From: Paenibacillus sp. HGH0039
GTDB lineage: Bacteria; Bacillota; Bacilli; Paenibacillales; NBRC-103111
Reading direction: 5' to 3'
Assembly (NCBI RefSeq): GCF_000411255.1
Contig: NZ_KE150412.1
Span: 1,086,645 to 1,150,644, forward strand
Length of the DNA: 64,000 nucleotides
The position numbers and the translations under genes were made by a program. Below, in pieces: positions 44,733-53,432 of the stretch; the stretch's first letter is position 1, and each line of letters opens with the position of its first letter. The notes beneath the pieces were generated by a model, which saw only the letters and a program-made list of their open reading frames with translations, did not search any database and was not told the DNA's origin.

Positions 44733-45941
44733 ATGGCTACGAACCGGAAATCCAAGAAAAAACCGCTCTGGACCCGAGACTTTGCGGTAACCTCCCTTTC
44801 GAACCTGCTTTTATTTTTCAGTTTTCAGCTGCTCATTCCGACCATTCCGCTTTATGCGGCCGGTATCGGCGGCGGGCAGACCCAGATCGGGCTTGCCATG
44901 GGTACTTTTACCGTCGCCTCTCTGCTGACGCGCCCCTTCGCGGGCAGAGCGCTGGACACGATCGGCCGGAGGCATGTGCTTTCCGCGGGGCTCGCCTTGT
45001 GCGGGCTGGCCGTGCTCGGTTATTCGGCGGCCGCCGTTGTCGCCATGCTGCTCGCGCTCCGATTTATTCACGGAATCGGCTGGGGAATTTCCACCACCTC
45101 GCTCGGGACGGTGATTTCGGATATCATCCCTTCCGAGCGCCGGGGCGAAGGGATGGGCATCTACGGATTGTCCAATACGATGGCGATGGCCCTGGCCCCC
45201 TTGACGGGCTTGTGGATCGCCGCGGAGTACGGCTTTCACCCGTTGTTCATTTTCTCCACCGCCCTCGCTTTCTCGGCTTTGCTGCTCTCCTTGTTTATCA
45301 GATCGGGGCGTAAAAAACCACCCGCTTCTTCCCGCCCCTTCTCATGGCGCGGGTTCCGCGAAGGGCTGATCGAGCCGGGGGCGCTGCTTCCGTCCCTTCT
45401 GCTGTTCTGTACGGCCGTCTGCTACGGCGGAATCGTCACTTTCCTCACCCTGTTCGGTAAGGAAGCCGGTATCGGCAACGTCGGCTGGTTCTTCGTCTGC
45501 AATGCGGTCATGCTGCTAATCACCCGTCCGCTGACGGGACTGGTTTATGACCGCAAGGGGCCGGCGTGGGTGCTGTTTCCGGGCGCCTTCTTTACCGGCG
45601 CGGGTCTGTGGCTGCTCTCCTACGCCCATTCCGCGTCGTCGCTTGCCGCAGCTGCGGCTGTCTTCGGAGCGGGATTCGGCTCCGTGCAGCCCGCCCTGCT
45701 GGCGTGGACGATCGACCGGACGGAGCCGTCCCGAAGGGGAGCGGCCAACGGCACGTTCTACTCCGCCAACGATCTGGGCATCGGGACCGGCTCGATGCTG
45801 CTCGGCGCGTTCGCTTCTCTTGTCGGCAGCTACGGGGCCGCCTATCGCTGGTCCGTGCTGCTCATCGTGCTGCTGATCGTCATTTACAGCGTCTATCTGC
45901 TGCTGACACGGCGCAAAAGCGCGCAGCTTAAAGCCGCATAA
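44733..45941 (+). CDS. Major facilitator superfamily transporter
   Basis: A 402 aa transporter with about twelve helices. The loop 2-3 motif is GRALDTIGRRHVLSAG, and the motif C-like stretch in helix 5 (GLSNTMAMALAPLTG) suggests a drug/proton antiporter; related Bacillus proteins include the YfkF/YttB group. Substrate is unknown. CAGGAGA precedes the ATG. It diverges from phoA across a 162 bp region and ends near a bidirectional terminator. Confidence 0.85.
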   Translation: MATNRKSKKKPLWTRDFAVTSLSNLLLFFSFQLLIPTIPLYAAGIGGGQTQIGLAMGTFTVASLLTRPFAGRALDTIGRRHVLSAGLALCGLAVLGYSAAAVVAMLLALRFIHGIGWGISTTSLGTVISDIIPSERRGEGMGIYGLSNTMAMALAPLTGLWIAAEYGFHPLFIFSTALAFSALLLSLFIRSGRKKPPASSRPFSWRGFREGLIEPGALLPSLLLFCTAVCYGGIVTFLTLFGKEAGIGNVGWFFVCNAVMLLITRPLTGLVYDRKGPAWVLFPGAFFTGAGLWLLSYAHSASSLAAAAAVFGAGFGSVQPALLAWTIDRTEPSRRGAANGTFYSANDLGIGTGSMLLGAFASLVGSYGAAYRWSVLLIVLLIVIYSVYLLLTRRKSAQLKAA

Positions 45942-46123
45942 AGCGGCTTAACCAGACGCTTGGTAAACTCGGGGCACGCCGCGAAGAACAAAACGGCTGA
46001 CAATCCCGCGCAGGCAGGGTCCCGGCGCACCGTGCGACATCGCATGACGCCGTCAACCGCCTGCACCACAGCCGCTGCAAGCTGGCCCTGCATTAGTCGC
46101 AGGCTCGCCAAATTACCCGAACC

Positions 46124-46166
46124 CAAATAAAACCGCCGTTACTCCGGGAGCAACGGCGGTTTTTGG
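46124..46166. terminator. Bidirectional terminator after the MFS gene
   Basis: AAACCGCCGTT pairs with AACGGCGGTTTTT around a short loop. It lies between convergent genes. The 180 bp before it hold no gene. Confidence 0.9.
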
Positions 46167-46221
46167 TGCGCGAGGCGCGTGAAACGGCCGAGATTGCAGA
46201 TGCAACCGGCTTGCCCGCAGT

Positions 46222-47046
46222 CTACTTGCTTCTGGCCGAAATAATTTCTTCCGCACGGCGGGAGCGGTGTTCTTCCGTAATGGCCGGACACGTGTAACAG
46301 TAGGTGTCCGTCAGCTTGTAATACAGACAGCAGCGGTATTTCATGCGCACTGTTTTGCCTGCGTTATAAACGTCCGGCACAAACTTGAAAGGAAGATCCA
46401 GCGGGTGCCGGTCCCGAATTCCCGAACATTCGAACCAGGCAGGGTCCGAGACTCCGACGATATATTCATAGTCTTCCCGGAGAAGGAGTTTAAGCTCCTC
46501 CGTGGCAGCCGTATCCATCCAATTTTGATAGCTTCTATGCAGCGTTAATGCGGCGTATGACCACTGGGAATGCTTATCTATCCCAGTCAGTTCCCGGAGC
46601 CTCTGAAACACGGGCTTCATATAAGAGTCGAACAAGCCGCCGACCAAATGTGCCCGCCTCTCTTCCCGCGAAAGTTCCGGCACCGCAAAGGTTGAGGGGC
46701 TTCCCTGCAGATGCAGGTAGAACGATTCTTGATCGTACTGGATGGACGTTGAAGCCGGATCCAGCGGCAAAGCGATGTTATGGTGCGACATGGCGTGAAG
46801 AAAAGCGGCCGGTATCAGGCTCAGGTAGCTCGATAGAGTGGCGCCGATTGCGCGAAGGTGTTCGGTTTTATACACGTCCTTGTAATGCCCGATCATTTCC
46901 TGCAAGCCTTCCTGCAAAAAATCGCTTCCTCCGGTCGTTTTCTCAAGGAGTTTCTCTCCGCCTAGAAGGACGCGAAACTGTTTGGCATAAAATTCCTGGA
47001 ATTTCGCCGGATCTTCCGTCCATGCGTGATGGTTTTCCGTCTGCAC
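46222..47046 (-). CDS. FhuF-like iron-sulfur siderophore-iron reductase
   Basis: The 274 aa protein ends with a cysteine pattern CC-x9-C-x2-C (CCLYYKLTDTYCYTC), close to the CC-x10-C-x2-C motif that binds the [2Fe-2S] cluster of FhuF, which reduces ferric siderophores in the cytoplasm. The N-terminal part (FAVPELSREERRAHLVGGLFDSYMKPVFQRL) fits the IucA/IucC-FhuF helical region. A GTG at 47055 opens the frame, but the GTG at 47046 has AGGGGG eight bases upstream. A near-perfect Fur box lies 69 bp upstream, so iron control is likely. Confidence 0.85.
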   Translation of the reverse strand: MQTENHHAWTEDPAKFQEFYAKQFRVLLGGEKLLEKTTGGSDFLQEGLQEMIGHYKDVYKTEHLRAIGATLSSYLSLIPAAFLHAMSHHNIALPLDPASTSIQYDQESFYLHLQGSPSTFAVPELSREERRAHLVGGLFDSYMKPVFQRLRELTGIDKHSQWSYAALTLHRSYQNWMDTAATEELKLLLREDYEYIVGVSDPAWFECSGIRDRHPLDLPFKFVPDVYNAGKTVRMKYRCCLYYKLTDTYCYTCPAITEEHRSRRAEEIISARSK

Positions 47047-47114
47047 ATCTCTCACCCCCTGTAAAATCAGCCTGCCGGGTCGGCAGAATCCTGTTTACAA
47101 CGACTTCTCATAAA

Positions 47115-47129
47115 TGAGAACCATTATCA
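47115..47129 (-). promoter_or_regulatory. Fur box
   Basis: TGAGAAC-C-ATTATCA matches the 7-1-7 Fur consensus (TGATAAT-n-ATTATCA) at 12 of 14 palindrome positions. It lies upstream of the FhuF-like gene. Confidence 0.8.
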
Positions 47130-47159
47130 CTGATGAACAGTTTACCATATCGTACACAG

Positions 47160-47195
47160 CATGAAAAGACCGGCCCCTGAAGGACCGGCCGTTTG
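47160..47195 (-). terminator. Terminator of the TerC gene
   Basis: Minus strand CCGGTCC pairs with GGGCCGG (one G-T) around TTCA, then TCTTTT. It lies 55 bp after the stop. Confidence 0.6.
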
Positions 47196-47249
47196 AATGA
47201 TCAGACTCCGCATACACCTTGAAAAAGCAGGCTAGACTGCGATGCCCTG

Positions 47250-47921
47250 TCAGAACACGGTTTTTCTTTTGGCCGGAAGCAGCCATTTTTTCAAGAGACC
47301 GATGCCAACGACCAGAACGGCCCCCAGCCACGGAACCGGCCAATGCGGCCATTCCCCGAGAAGCCAACCGCTCAGCTTCGCATCGCTGAGGAACATCTCT
47401 CCGGCGGTAAAGCCCAGAACGGCCGCCCCCATGTAAATGAGCACCGGCATCTTTTCCAGAAGCTCCACGACAACGGCGCTTCCCCAGATGATGATGGGAA
47501 TGCTCAGCCCGATCCCCAGGATCAGAATGGTCAGATTATTCCCGGCAGCAGCGGCAATCGCCAGCACATTGTCCAAACTCATGACGAAATCGGCCGCAAT
47601 GATCGTCCAGACCGCCTTCGACAGGGTGCTGGCCTGCAGGACGGACGAATGAGCATCGTTGTCCATCAACAGCTTCACGGCGATCCAGAGCAGGAATACC
47701 GAGCCTGCCGCCTGGATAAAGGGGATTTTCAGAACGCCCACGGCGATAATGGTCAAAATGAGCCGCAGGGCGATCGCGCCGAACGCTCCCCACCATACGG
47801 CCTGCCTGCGCTGCGCGGCCGGCAGATTTTTGCTTGCCATCGCGATGACGACGGCGTTGTCTCCGCTGAGTACGATGTTGATCAGCATGATTTGCAGAAA
47901 CAGTCCAAGCTGTTCGAGCAC
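47250..47921 (-). CDS. TerC-family membrane protein (YjbE type)
   Basis: A 223 aa protein with seven predicted helices. The TerC signatures INIVLSGDNAVVIAMA (residues about 14-29) and DFVMSLDNVLAIAA (about 110) carry the conserved Asp-Asn pairs. Bacillus relatives (YceF, YkoY, YjbE) export manganese, in part to metallate secreted proteins, so metal efflux is likely. It starts at GTG with GGGGAG seven bases before. Confidence 0.88.
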   Translation of the reverse strand: MLEQLGLFLQIMLINIVLSGDNAVVIAMASKNLPAAQRRQAVWWGAFGAIALRLILTIIAVGVLKIPFIQAAGSVFLLWIAVKLLMDNDAHSSVLQASTLSKAVWTIIAADFVMSLDNVLAIAAAAGNNLTILILGIGLSIPIIIWGSAVVVELLEKMPVLIYMGAAVLGFTAGEMFLSDAKLSGWLLGEWPHWPVPWLGAVLVVGIGLLKKWLLPAKRKTVF

Positions 47922-47996
47922 ACCGCTTCTCCCCTTCCGCTTCAGGCTCCACTCGTAGTCAAAGCAAAGCCGCCTAAGCCTAGAGCTTAAAGCTGC

Positions 47997-48012
47997 CCGC
48001 GGCCGGCCGCGG
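47997..48012. repeat. Perfect 16 bp palindrome
   Basis: CCGCGGCCGGCCGCGG lies between thiI and the TerC gene. It has no T-tract, so it is not a standard terminator. Confidence 0.6.
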
Positions 48013-48071
48013 CCTCACATCGCCGGATCGGACACCCCTTCCTTTTCCTTATCCGTCCGTGACGGAAGGAA

Positions 48072-49289
48072 TCAGAAATAGGCGTCCTCTTCCGCCTTAT
48101 CCTCAGGAGTCACGACGACGGTTTCCGCCTCCTGCGCAGCTCGCAGGATCCATTCCTCTAGCTGCGGAAGGCCTCTTTCGATCGCTTCGATGACCCGGAG
48201 GTTCGGGTTGGTGCTCGGCGACGGCGGCAGGAACAGCGTACAGCAGTCTTCGTAAGGCTGAATCGATAACGTATACGTATCGATTTGCTCGGCCATGCGG
48301 ATGATCTCCTTCTTGTCCGTCGCAATCAAAGGCTGCAGGACAGGAAGCGATACGGCCCGGCCGATCGCATTCAAGCTCGGCAGCGTCTGGCTCGCCACCT
48401 GCCCGAGACTTTCTCCCGTCACCAGCGCCAGCGCCTTCTCCCGCTCCGCAATCGTCTCCGCAATGCGGTACATGGCGCGGCGGAGAATGGTGACGAGCAG
48501 ATTGTCCTTGTACGCGGCATAAATCGACGTCTGCACCTCGGTGAAAGACACGAGGTGCAGCTTGATGCTTCCGCCGCTGTACGCGGACAACTTGCGGGCC
48601 AGCTGGATCACCTTCTCCTTGGCCCGCTCGCTCGTGTACGGGAAGCTGTGGAAATGCACCGCTTCCAGCTCAAGACCCCGGCGCATCGCCTGCCAGCCCG
48701 CCACCGGGCTGTCGATCCCGCCGGAGAGCAGGAGCACGGCTTTGCCGTTCGTGCCGAGCGGGTAACCTCCCGCTCCCTCGAAGGTCTCCACGAACAGCAG
48801 CGCCCCTTGCTCCCGAAGCTCCACCCTCAGGGTCGTTTCGGGGCTGCGCACATCTACGCTGAGCTCCGGACAAGCCCGGAGCACGGCGCCGCCGACGATC
48901 CGGTTCATTTCCAGCGTATCGAACGGAAAGCTTTTATCCACGCGCTTGACTTCCACTTTAAACGTCTGCGGACGCTTCACGACTTTCTTCATAAGCGCGA
49001 CCGCCACCGCCTGAATCGCTTCGCTGTCGGATGGAGCCGTGTACACGGGACTGTATGTTTCAATACCGAACACTTTCGAGACGGCTTTGCCTACATCTTC
49101 GGCGGGCGCATCGGAGAGCCGGATATACACCCGGCCGTATTCGGTCACCAGCTTGACCTGCGCAAAGGGCGCAAGAACGCCACGGAGCTGGCTGACGACC
49201 TTTTTTTCAAACCGCGAGCGGTTTTTGCCCTTCAGCATCATTTCTCCGAAACGGACGAGCAGCAGATCGGGCTTCAAAGGAGACATCAT
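48072..49289 (-). CDS. thiI: tRNA 4-thiouridine synthetase ThiI
   Basis: ThiI adenylates and thiolates uridine 8 of tRNA, taking sulfur from a cysteine desulfurase. The 405 aa protein has a ferredoxin-like/THUMP region (residues about 1-165) and the PP-loop LLLSGGIDSPVAGWQAMRRG near residue 185, with VTGESLGQVASQTL and YEDCCTLFLPPSPSTNP later. It lacks the rhodanese domain, like other Bacillota. A frame from 49487 is antisense-like read-through; the ATG at 49289, two bases after the desulfurase stop, has AAGGGGGA. Confidence 0.95.
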   Translation of the reverse strand: MMSPLKPDLLLVRFGEMMLKGKNRSRFEKKVVSQLRGVLAPFAQVKLVTEYGRVYIRLSDAPAEDVGKAVSKVFGIETYSPVYTAPSDSEAIQAVAVALMKKVVKRPQTFKVEVKRVDKSFPFDTLEMNRIVGGAVLRACPELSVDVRSPETTLRVELREQGALLFVETFEGAGGYPLGTNGKAVLLLSGGIDSPVAGWQAMRRGLELEAVHFHSFPYTSERAKEKVIQLARKLSAYSGGSIKLHLVSFTEVQTSIYAAYKDNLLVTILRRAMYRIAETIAEREKALALVTGESLGQVASQTLPSLNAIGRAVSLPVLQPLIATDKKEIIRMAEQIDTYTLSIQPYEDCCTLFLPPSPSTNPNLRVIEAIERGLPQLEEWILRAAQEAETVVVTPEDKAEEDAYF

Positions 49290-49291
49290 GG

Positions 49292-50458
49292 TCAGCGTCC
49301 CCCTTTCGTCCGCGCAGACACCGGTACGAGATCGGCGATTACGCCGCGGAGCGCTTCTACGAACCGGCGGGCATCGTCTTCCGAATGCTCTTCGGTCCAG
49401 CTGACCCGCAGGCCGCTTGAAGCATGCGCCCGGTCCAGCCCCATGGAGAGCAGCACTTTGCTCGGCTCCGGCTCTCCCGAAGAACAAGCCGACTTCGTTG
49501 ATATATATATGCCCCGCTGCTCCAAAGCATGTACGACAACTTCGGAATTCATGCCCGGGTAAGTAAAATGAACGAGATGGGGCGCCATGTCTTCTTCTTC
49601 GCGGGAACCTGTCAGAGCCAGCCCGGGAAGCCCGAGAATGCCTTCGACCGCAATGGTGCGGAAAGCCCGCTTACGCCGGATGTCTTCTTCCAGATTATCG
49701 GTGGCGATCCGAAGCGCTTTAGCCATCCCGACGATCAGGGGCACGTTCTCGGTGCCGGAGCGTATTCCCTGCTCCTGGCCTCCCCCGGCAAGCTGGGCCT
49801 GAAGGTCGATGCCCGTCCGCTTATAGAGGAAGCCCGCTCCTTTGGGGCCTTTGAACTTGTGAGCGGACGCGCTCATCAGGTCGATGCCCAGCTCGTCCGG
49901 AGAAAGAGGCAGCTTGCCTACTCCCTGTACGGCGTCCACATGAAACAGCACGGTCTGCTTCTCTCGCAGCCACCGGCCGATCTCTCCGATCGGCTGTATC
50001 CGCCCCATCTCGTTGTTCACATGCATGACGCTGACGAGAATGGTCTCCCCGGTGACGGCCGCCTTCAGATCCTCCACACGGACTTGGCCCGTTTCGTCTA
50101 CGGGAAGAACCGTCACTTCAAAGCCTTCCGCCTGCAATTGACGGAAAGCCTCCGTTACGGAAGCGTGCTCGACAGCTGTTGTAATCAGATGACGGCCCCG
50201 GCTGCGGTACCGGTAAGCCGCTCCTTTGATGGCCAGATTGCTGCTCTCCGTACCGCCCGACGTAAAAATGATTTCTTCCGGCCGGGCCTTAAGAGCGGAG
50301 GCAATCACCTCGCGGCTCTTTTTAACCAGTTTCTCGGCGTCCAGGCCGAATTTATGAATCGAAGACGGATTGCCGAAATGCTGGAGCATCACGTCCGCAA
50401 CCGTCTCCGCCACTTCCTTGTAAGGCTGGGTTGTTGCCGCGTTATCCAAATAAAGCAT
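49292..50458 (-). CDS. Cysteine desulfurase (NifZ/IscS-like)
   Basis: A 388 aa PLP enzyme that takes sulfur from cysteine as persulfide. It has YLDNAATTQP, the HVDAVQGVGKLPLS segment, the PLP lysine in SASAHKFKGPKGAGFLY near residue 200 and the catalytic Cys in STKSACSSGEPEPS near residue 325. The two-base spacing to thiI makes it the dedicated sulfur donor, like NifZ-ThiI in Bacillus subtilis. AAGGA precedes the ATG. The 230 bp upstream contain the transglycosylase terminator. Confidence 0.93.
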   Translation of the reverse strand: MLYLDNAATTQPYKEVAETVADVMLQHFGNPSSIHKFGLDAEKLVKKSREVIASALKARPEEIIFTSGGTESSNLAIKGAAYRYRSRGRHLITTAVEHASVTEAFRQLQAEGFEVTVLPVDETGQVRVEDLKAAVTGETILVSVMHVNNEMGRIQPIGEIGRWLREKQTVLFHVDAVQGVGKLPLSPDELGIDLMSASAHKFKGPKGAGFLYKRTGIDLQAQLAGGGQEQGIRSGTENVPLIVGMAKALRIATDNLEEDIRRKRAFRTIAVEGILGLPGLALTGSREEEDMAPHLVHFTYPGMNSEVVVHALEQRGIYISTKSACSSGEPEPSKVLLSMGLDRAHASSGLRVSWTEEHSEDDARRFVEALRGVIADLVPVSARTKGGR

Positions 50459-50632
50459 CTATCTCTGTCCTTTCTAATAGAAAAAAAGATCGCGTTAAAG
50501 GTTGTGCCTGTCACGTGCATATTCCTCATTAAATCGCAAAACCACCCCGAACACAAGCCGCCTTTATCATCAAAGCAAGCCGATTGCCTTTTCCAAGATC
50601 GCTTCCGCACCTTGCCGGACCTTCTGTAAAAA

Positions 50633-50676
50633 AAGAAAGAAGCGGCCTCTCCAGCCGGAGAAACCGCTTCTTTCCA
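50633..50676 (-). terminator. Terminator of the transglycosylase gene
   Basis: GAAAGAAGCGG pairs with CCGCTTCTTTC; an inner TCTCCGGC/GCTGGAGA stem adds stability. A run of seven T follows on the minus strand. Confidence 0.9.
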
Positions 50677-50689
50677 ACGTTATTAAGGC

Positions 50690-51475
50690 TTAAGTAAATT
50701 CCCGATCGTACCGTTCCTTGGCATTCATAACCTTTTTCACATACTGCTGAGTTTCATTCGGCAGCAGATGCATTTTCTCTAGTAAATCGGAATCGTTTTT
50801 GATCCCCAGCTTGTTGACCCGTCCGGGTCCCGCGTTATAGGCCGCCAAAGCGACGCCGACATTTCCGTCGAAACGCTTAAGCTGGTAGGACAAGTACTGC
50901 GCTCCGCCCTGGATATTCTGCTGCGGATCGAAGGCGTTCGTGACGCCCAGTCCGTTTGCCGTGCCGTCCATCAGCTGCATAAGCCCCTTGGCTCCCGCTC
51001 TCGAAACCGTATTCGGGTTAAAGGAGGACTCCTGGCGAATCACCGCTTTAATCAGGGCGGGATCTACGCCCGTACGCTCGCTCGCTTGTACGATGTAAGC
51101 GTCGTAAGCCGCTTCGCGCGCGGAAGCGGGCAGAGAAGCTTGTACGGCTCCGGCGGCCGTTTCGTAGGAACGGAGTGCTTTCGCCTGCCGCTGAACGCTT
51201 AAGCCGGTGCCGGCGGCAGCGGGAACCGCGCCTGCCGAGCCCGTCCACGCGCCCTGCAGCGCTTCCAGCGGCAGAATGCCGAGCGCATCCTCCCCGGTCG
51301 GATCGGCGGACAGGCCGCCTTGCTCCATGAGAAGCGTGTTGAGGAGCGAGCTGAATTCCTCGCCGGATTCGGAGGCACCCGACACTGCTCCGCCGGCGCC
51401 GGAAAACAACGTTGATTTGTTCAGCATTTCCAGTTTTAAAAGTTCTTTCATTAATCGCGGATCAATAGACACCAT
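50690..51475 (-). CDS. Lytic transglycosylase SLT-domain protein
   Basis: The 261 aa protein has a C-terminal SLT domain: catalytic Glu in IRQESSFNP near residue 148, SRAGAKGLMQLMDGTA, NIQGGAQYLSYQL and AYNAGPGRV. It cleaves glycan strands to 1,6-anhydro products. The N-terminal 110 residues (MVSIDPRLMKELLKLEMLN) are polar, Ser/Gly/Ala-rich and lack a signal peptide, so export must use another route, perhaps flagellar; that is inference. Relatives include Bacillus YjbJ. It ends in a strong terminator. Confidence 0.88.
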   Translation of the reverse strand: MVSIDPRLMKELLKLEMLNKSTLFSGAGGAVSGASESGEEFSSLLNTLLMEQGGLSADPTGEDALGILPLEALQGAWTGSAGAVPAAAGTGLSVQRQAKALRSYETAAGAVQASLPASAREAAYDAYIVQASERTGVDPALIKAVIRQESSFNPNTVSRAGAKGLMQLMDGTANGLGVTNAFDPQQNIQGGAQYLSYQLKRFDGNVGVALAAYNAGPGRVNKLGIKNDSDLLEKMHLLPNETQQYVKKVMNAKERYDREFT

Positions 51476-51599
51476 TTTCTCATCCCCGTTTGTAAGCCCA
51501 TAAGCAAATTATAAGCCTTATATCGGCACAAATCGTTCCGTTTTGAACCCTTTTTGCCAAATTTGACGAAAATCCGGCTTCGCAGCCGGAATTATCCGC

Positions 51600-52373
51600 T
51601 CAGGCCACGTCTCTTTTCCGGAAAACCAGGATCGTAACGCCTAGGAGAACGATCAGATGCAGCACATAGATCGTCAGTGAAAACCCGAAGGTCATTCCCG
51701 GGAAAGGAGGCGGCGAATCCTGATTGACAAGAGGATTGGGATCATAGATCTTCCAGTTCGTATTGTTGAATATCAGGTACCGTGCCCAGTTGTACTGCAG
51801 GGCGGCAAAAGCCGAACCCGCCAGATTCATGACAATGGACACCGTAATCGCCAGCGCACTGCTGCGGAACACCGTCGCGATAAAGAAGGCCAGTGTGAAC
51901 ATGAAAAGCATGTCGGGCAGCGAGTACCAGTACGAGCTGGACAGCACGATAAAATGCTCGTCAGGCAGCTCGGCCGTCCCGAACAGTGCGGCCCCTGCCG
52001 CTATGGAGCTCAGAAAAAGAACCGCGTAAGCGATGAGCACCATAATCACGCAGGCAGTATACTTCGACAGCAGAATGGCCGTCCGGCCGGCCGGCCGGAT
52101 CAGCAGCTGCTTGATCGTTCCGTCCTTGTACTCTTCCGTCACCGTCTGCGCCCCAAGAACAAGGGCAAACAAGGTAACAAACAGCGAGCAGACCATAAAA
52201 ACGGTACCGGCAAAGCTGATATAATTGTGACCGTCCGAATAGCCGGGAATCCACAATTTAATGGGAAGACCGACAAACAGACTGAGCAGCAGCAGAAAGA
52301 TATAGAAAATCCAAGTCGATTTTTTGCTTGTGATTTTCATGATTTCATTTTGTACGAGCGAAAGGAATTTCAT
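51600..52373 (-). CDS. ABC-2 family transporter permease
   Basis: A 257 aa membrane protein with six helices. The N-terminus MKFLSLVQNEIMKITSKKSTWIFYIFLLLL and the VTEEYKDGTIKQLLIRPAGRTAILLSKY segment are typical of NosY/BcrB-like ABC-2 permeases. Its ATG overlaps the stop of the ATPase gene (ATGA), so the two form one exporter. Substrate unknown; related systems handle bacitracin-like peptides or act in stress. Confidence 0.87.
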   Translation of the reverse strand: MKFLSLVQNEIMKITSKKSTWIFYIFLLLLSLFVGLPIKLWIPGYSDGHNYISFAGTVFMVCSLFVTLFALVLGAQTVTEEYKDGTIKQLLIRPAGRTAILLSKYTACVIMVLIAYAVLFLSSIAAGAALFGTAELPDEHFIVLSSSYWYSLPDMLFMFTLAFFIATVFRSSALAITVSIVMNLAGSAFAALQYNWARYLIFNNTNWKIYDPNPLVNQDSPPPFPGMTFGFSLTIYVLHLIVLLGVTILVFRKRDVA

Positions 52374-53293
52374 CGGCTGTCCTCTCCTTTCGTCAGCTGG
52401 AGGAAGGTGTCTTCAAGCGTCGGCTTGCGGATAGCCACCTGATACACATCAATCCCCTGCCCGACGAGCCGGGACACGATTTCCGGAATCGCCGACTTGG
52501 ACAAATTGGCGGTATACAGCCCGTTCTCGCGCCTCAGCAGCCCGTATTCCCCGGCCGTATGCTCTCCCGCCTCGATTCCCTTCAGTTCGAATTCGACCAG
52601 CACCAGCTCATCCTCTGCGGTTGCTCCGCCGCGAACGATACGTTCGCCGACAAGCCGGCCTTCCTGGATGATCAGGGCGCGGTCGCAAATCAGCTCGACC
52701 TCCGCCAGAAGGTGGGAGGAGATGAGGATCGCAATCGATTCCGTCTTGGCCAAATTGCGCAAATAATCGCGGAGCTCCCGTATGCCGGCCGGATCGAGAC
52801 CGTTGGTCGGTTCATCCAGAATAAGCACCGTCGGCCGGTGAAGAAGCGCCTGGGCGATTCCCAGCCTCTGCCGCATACCGAGCGAGTACGTTTTGACTTT
52901 GTCGTGAATCGCGTCGGTCAGCCCGACCAGCTCTACGATTTCCTCCATACGTCCCGCCGGTATGGGTCCGGCCGCCATGCGGGCAAAGTGGACGAGATTT
53001 TTATGGCCCGACATATAAGGATACAGCTCGGGGTTCTCGACAATAGCGCCCACATGGGCAAGCGCCTTGGAACGCTGTGTCCTTACGGGAAAGCCCGCAA
53101 TCCGGATTTCGCCCGCGCTCATCGACATCAAGCCGACCATCATACGGATCGTCGTCGTTTTACCGGAACCGTTCGGTCCCAGAAAACCGCAAATTTCCCC
53201 CCGCCGGACGGAAAAGGACAAGTCCTTGATAATCGGTTTTCCGCCTATCGTTTTCGATACGCCTACCAGTTCCATAGCTTGTTCGGTTTCCAT
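52370..53293 (-). CDS. ABC-2 exporter ATP-binding protein
   Basis: A 307 aa ATPase of the CcmA/BcrA type with Walker A GPNGSGKTTTIRM, signature YSLGMRQRLGIAQAL and Walker B VLILDEPTNGLDPAG. The C-terminal 80 residues are a variable domain. GGAGG lies before the ATG, and a good promoter lies 42 bp upstream. Paired with the permease at 51600. Confidence 0.9.
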   Translation of the reverse strand: METEQAMELVGVSKTIGGKPIIKDLSFSVRRGEICGFLGPNGSGKTTTIRMMVGLMSMSAGEIRIAGFPVRTQRSKALAHVGAIVENPELYPYMSGHKNLVHFARMAAGPIPAGRMEEIVELVGLTDAIHDKVKTYSLGMRQRLGIAQALLHRPTVLILDEPTNGLDPAGIRELRDYLRNLAKTESIAILISSHLLAEVELICDRALIIQEGRLVGERIVRGGATAEDELVLVEFELKGIEAGEHTAGEYGLLRRENGLYTANLSKSAIPEIVSRLVGQGIDVYQVAIRKPTLEDTFLQLTKGEDSR

Positions 53294-53334
53294 TTAATCC
53301 TCCAATCCTATCCAGCACTAACATGTCTGAGCAA

Positions 53335-53363
53335 ATTATAACGGTTTGAAGGGGTTTCGTCTA
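53335..53363 (-). promoter_or_regulatory. Promoter of the ABC-2 exporter operon
   Basis: Minus strand: -35 TAGACG (53358-53363), 17 bp spacer, -10 TATAAT (53335-53340). Confidence 0.65.
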
Positions 53364-53397
53364 ATTTCGTCTGTCCCGTCCCTTCCATGACCGATAT

Positions 53398-53426
53398 AAA
53401 AAAAGGGCCCGGAGGCCCTTTTCCGC
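53398..53426 (-). terminator. Terminator of the DUF4190-like gene
   Basis: AAAAGGGCC-TCCG-GGCCCTTTT followed by TTTT on the minus strand. It lies just upstream of the ABC-2 promoter. Confidence 0.9.
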
Positions 53427-53432
53427 CGTTCG

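Noticed and set aside
48285-49562. 425-codon plus-strand open frame
   Set aside because: Antisense to thiI and the desulfurase; composition is that of a shadow frame.
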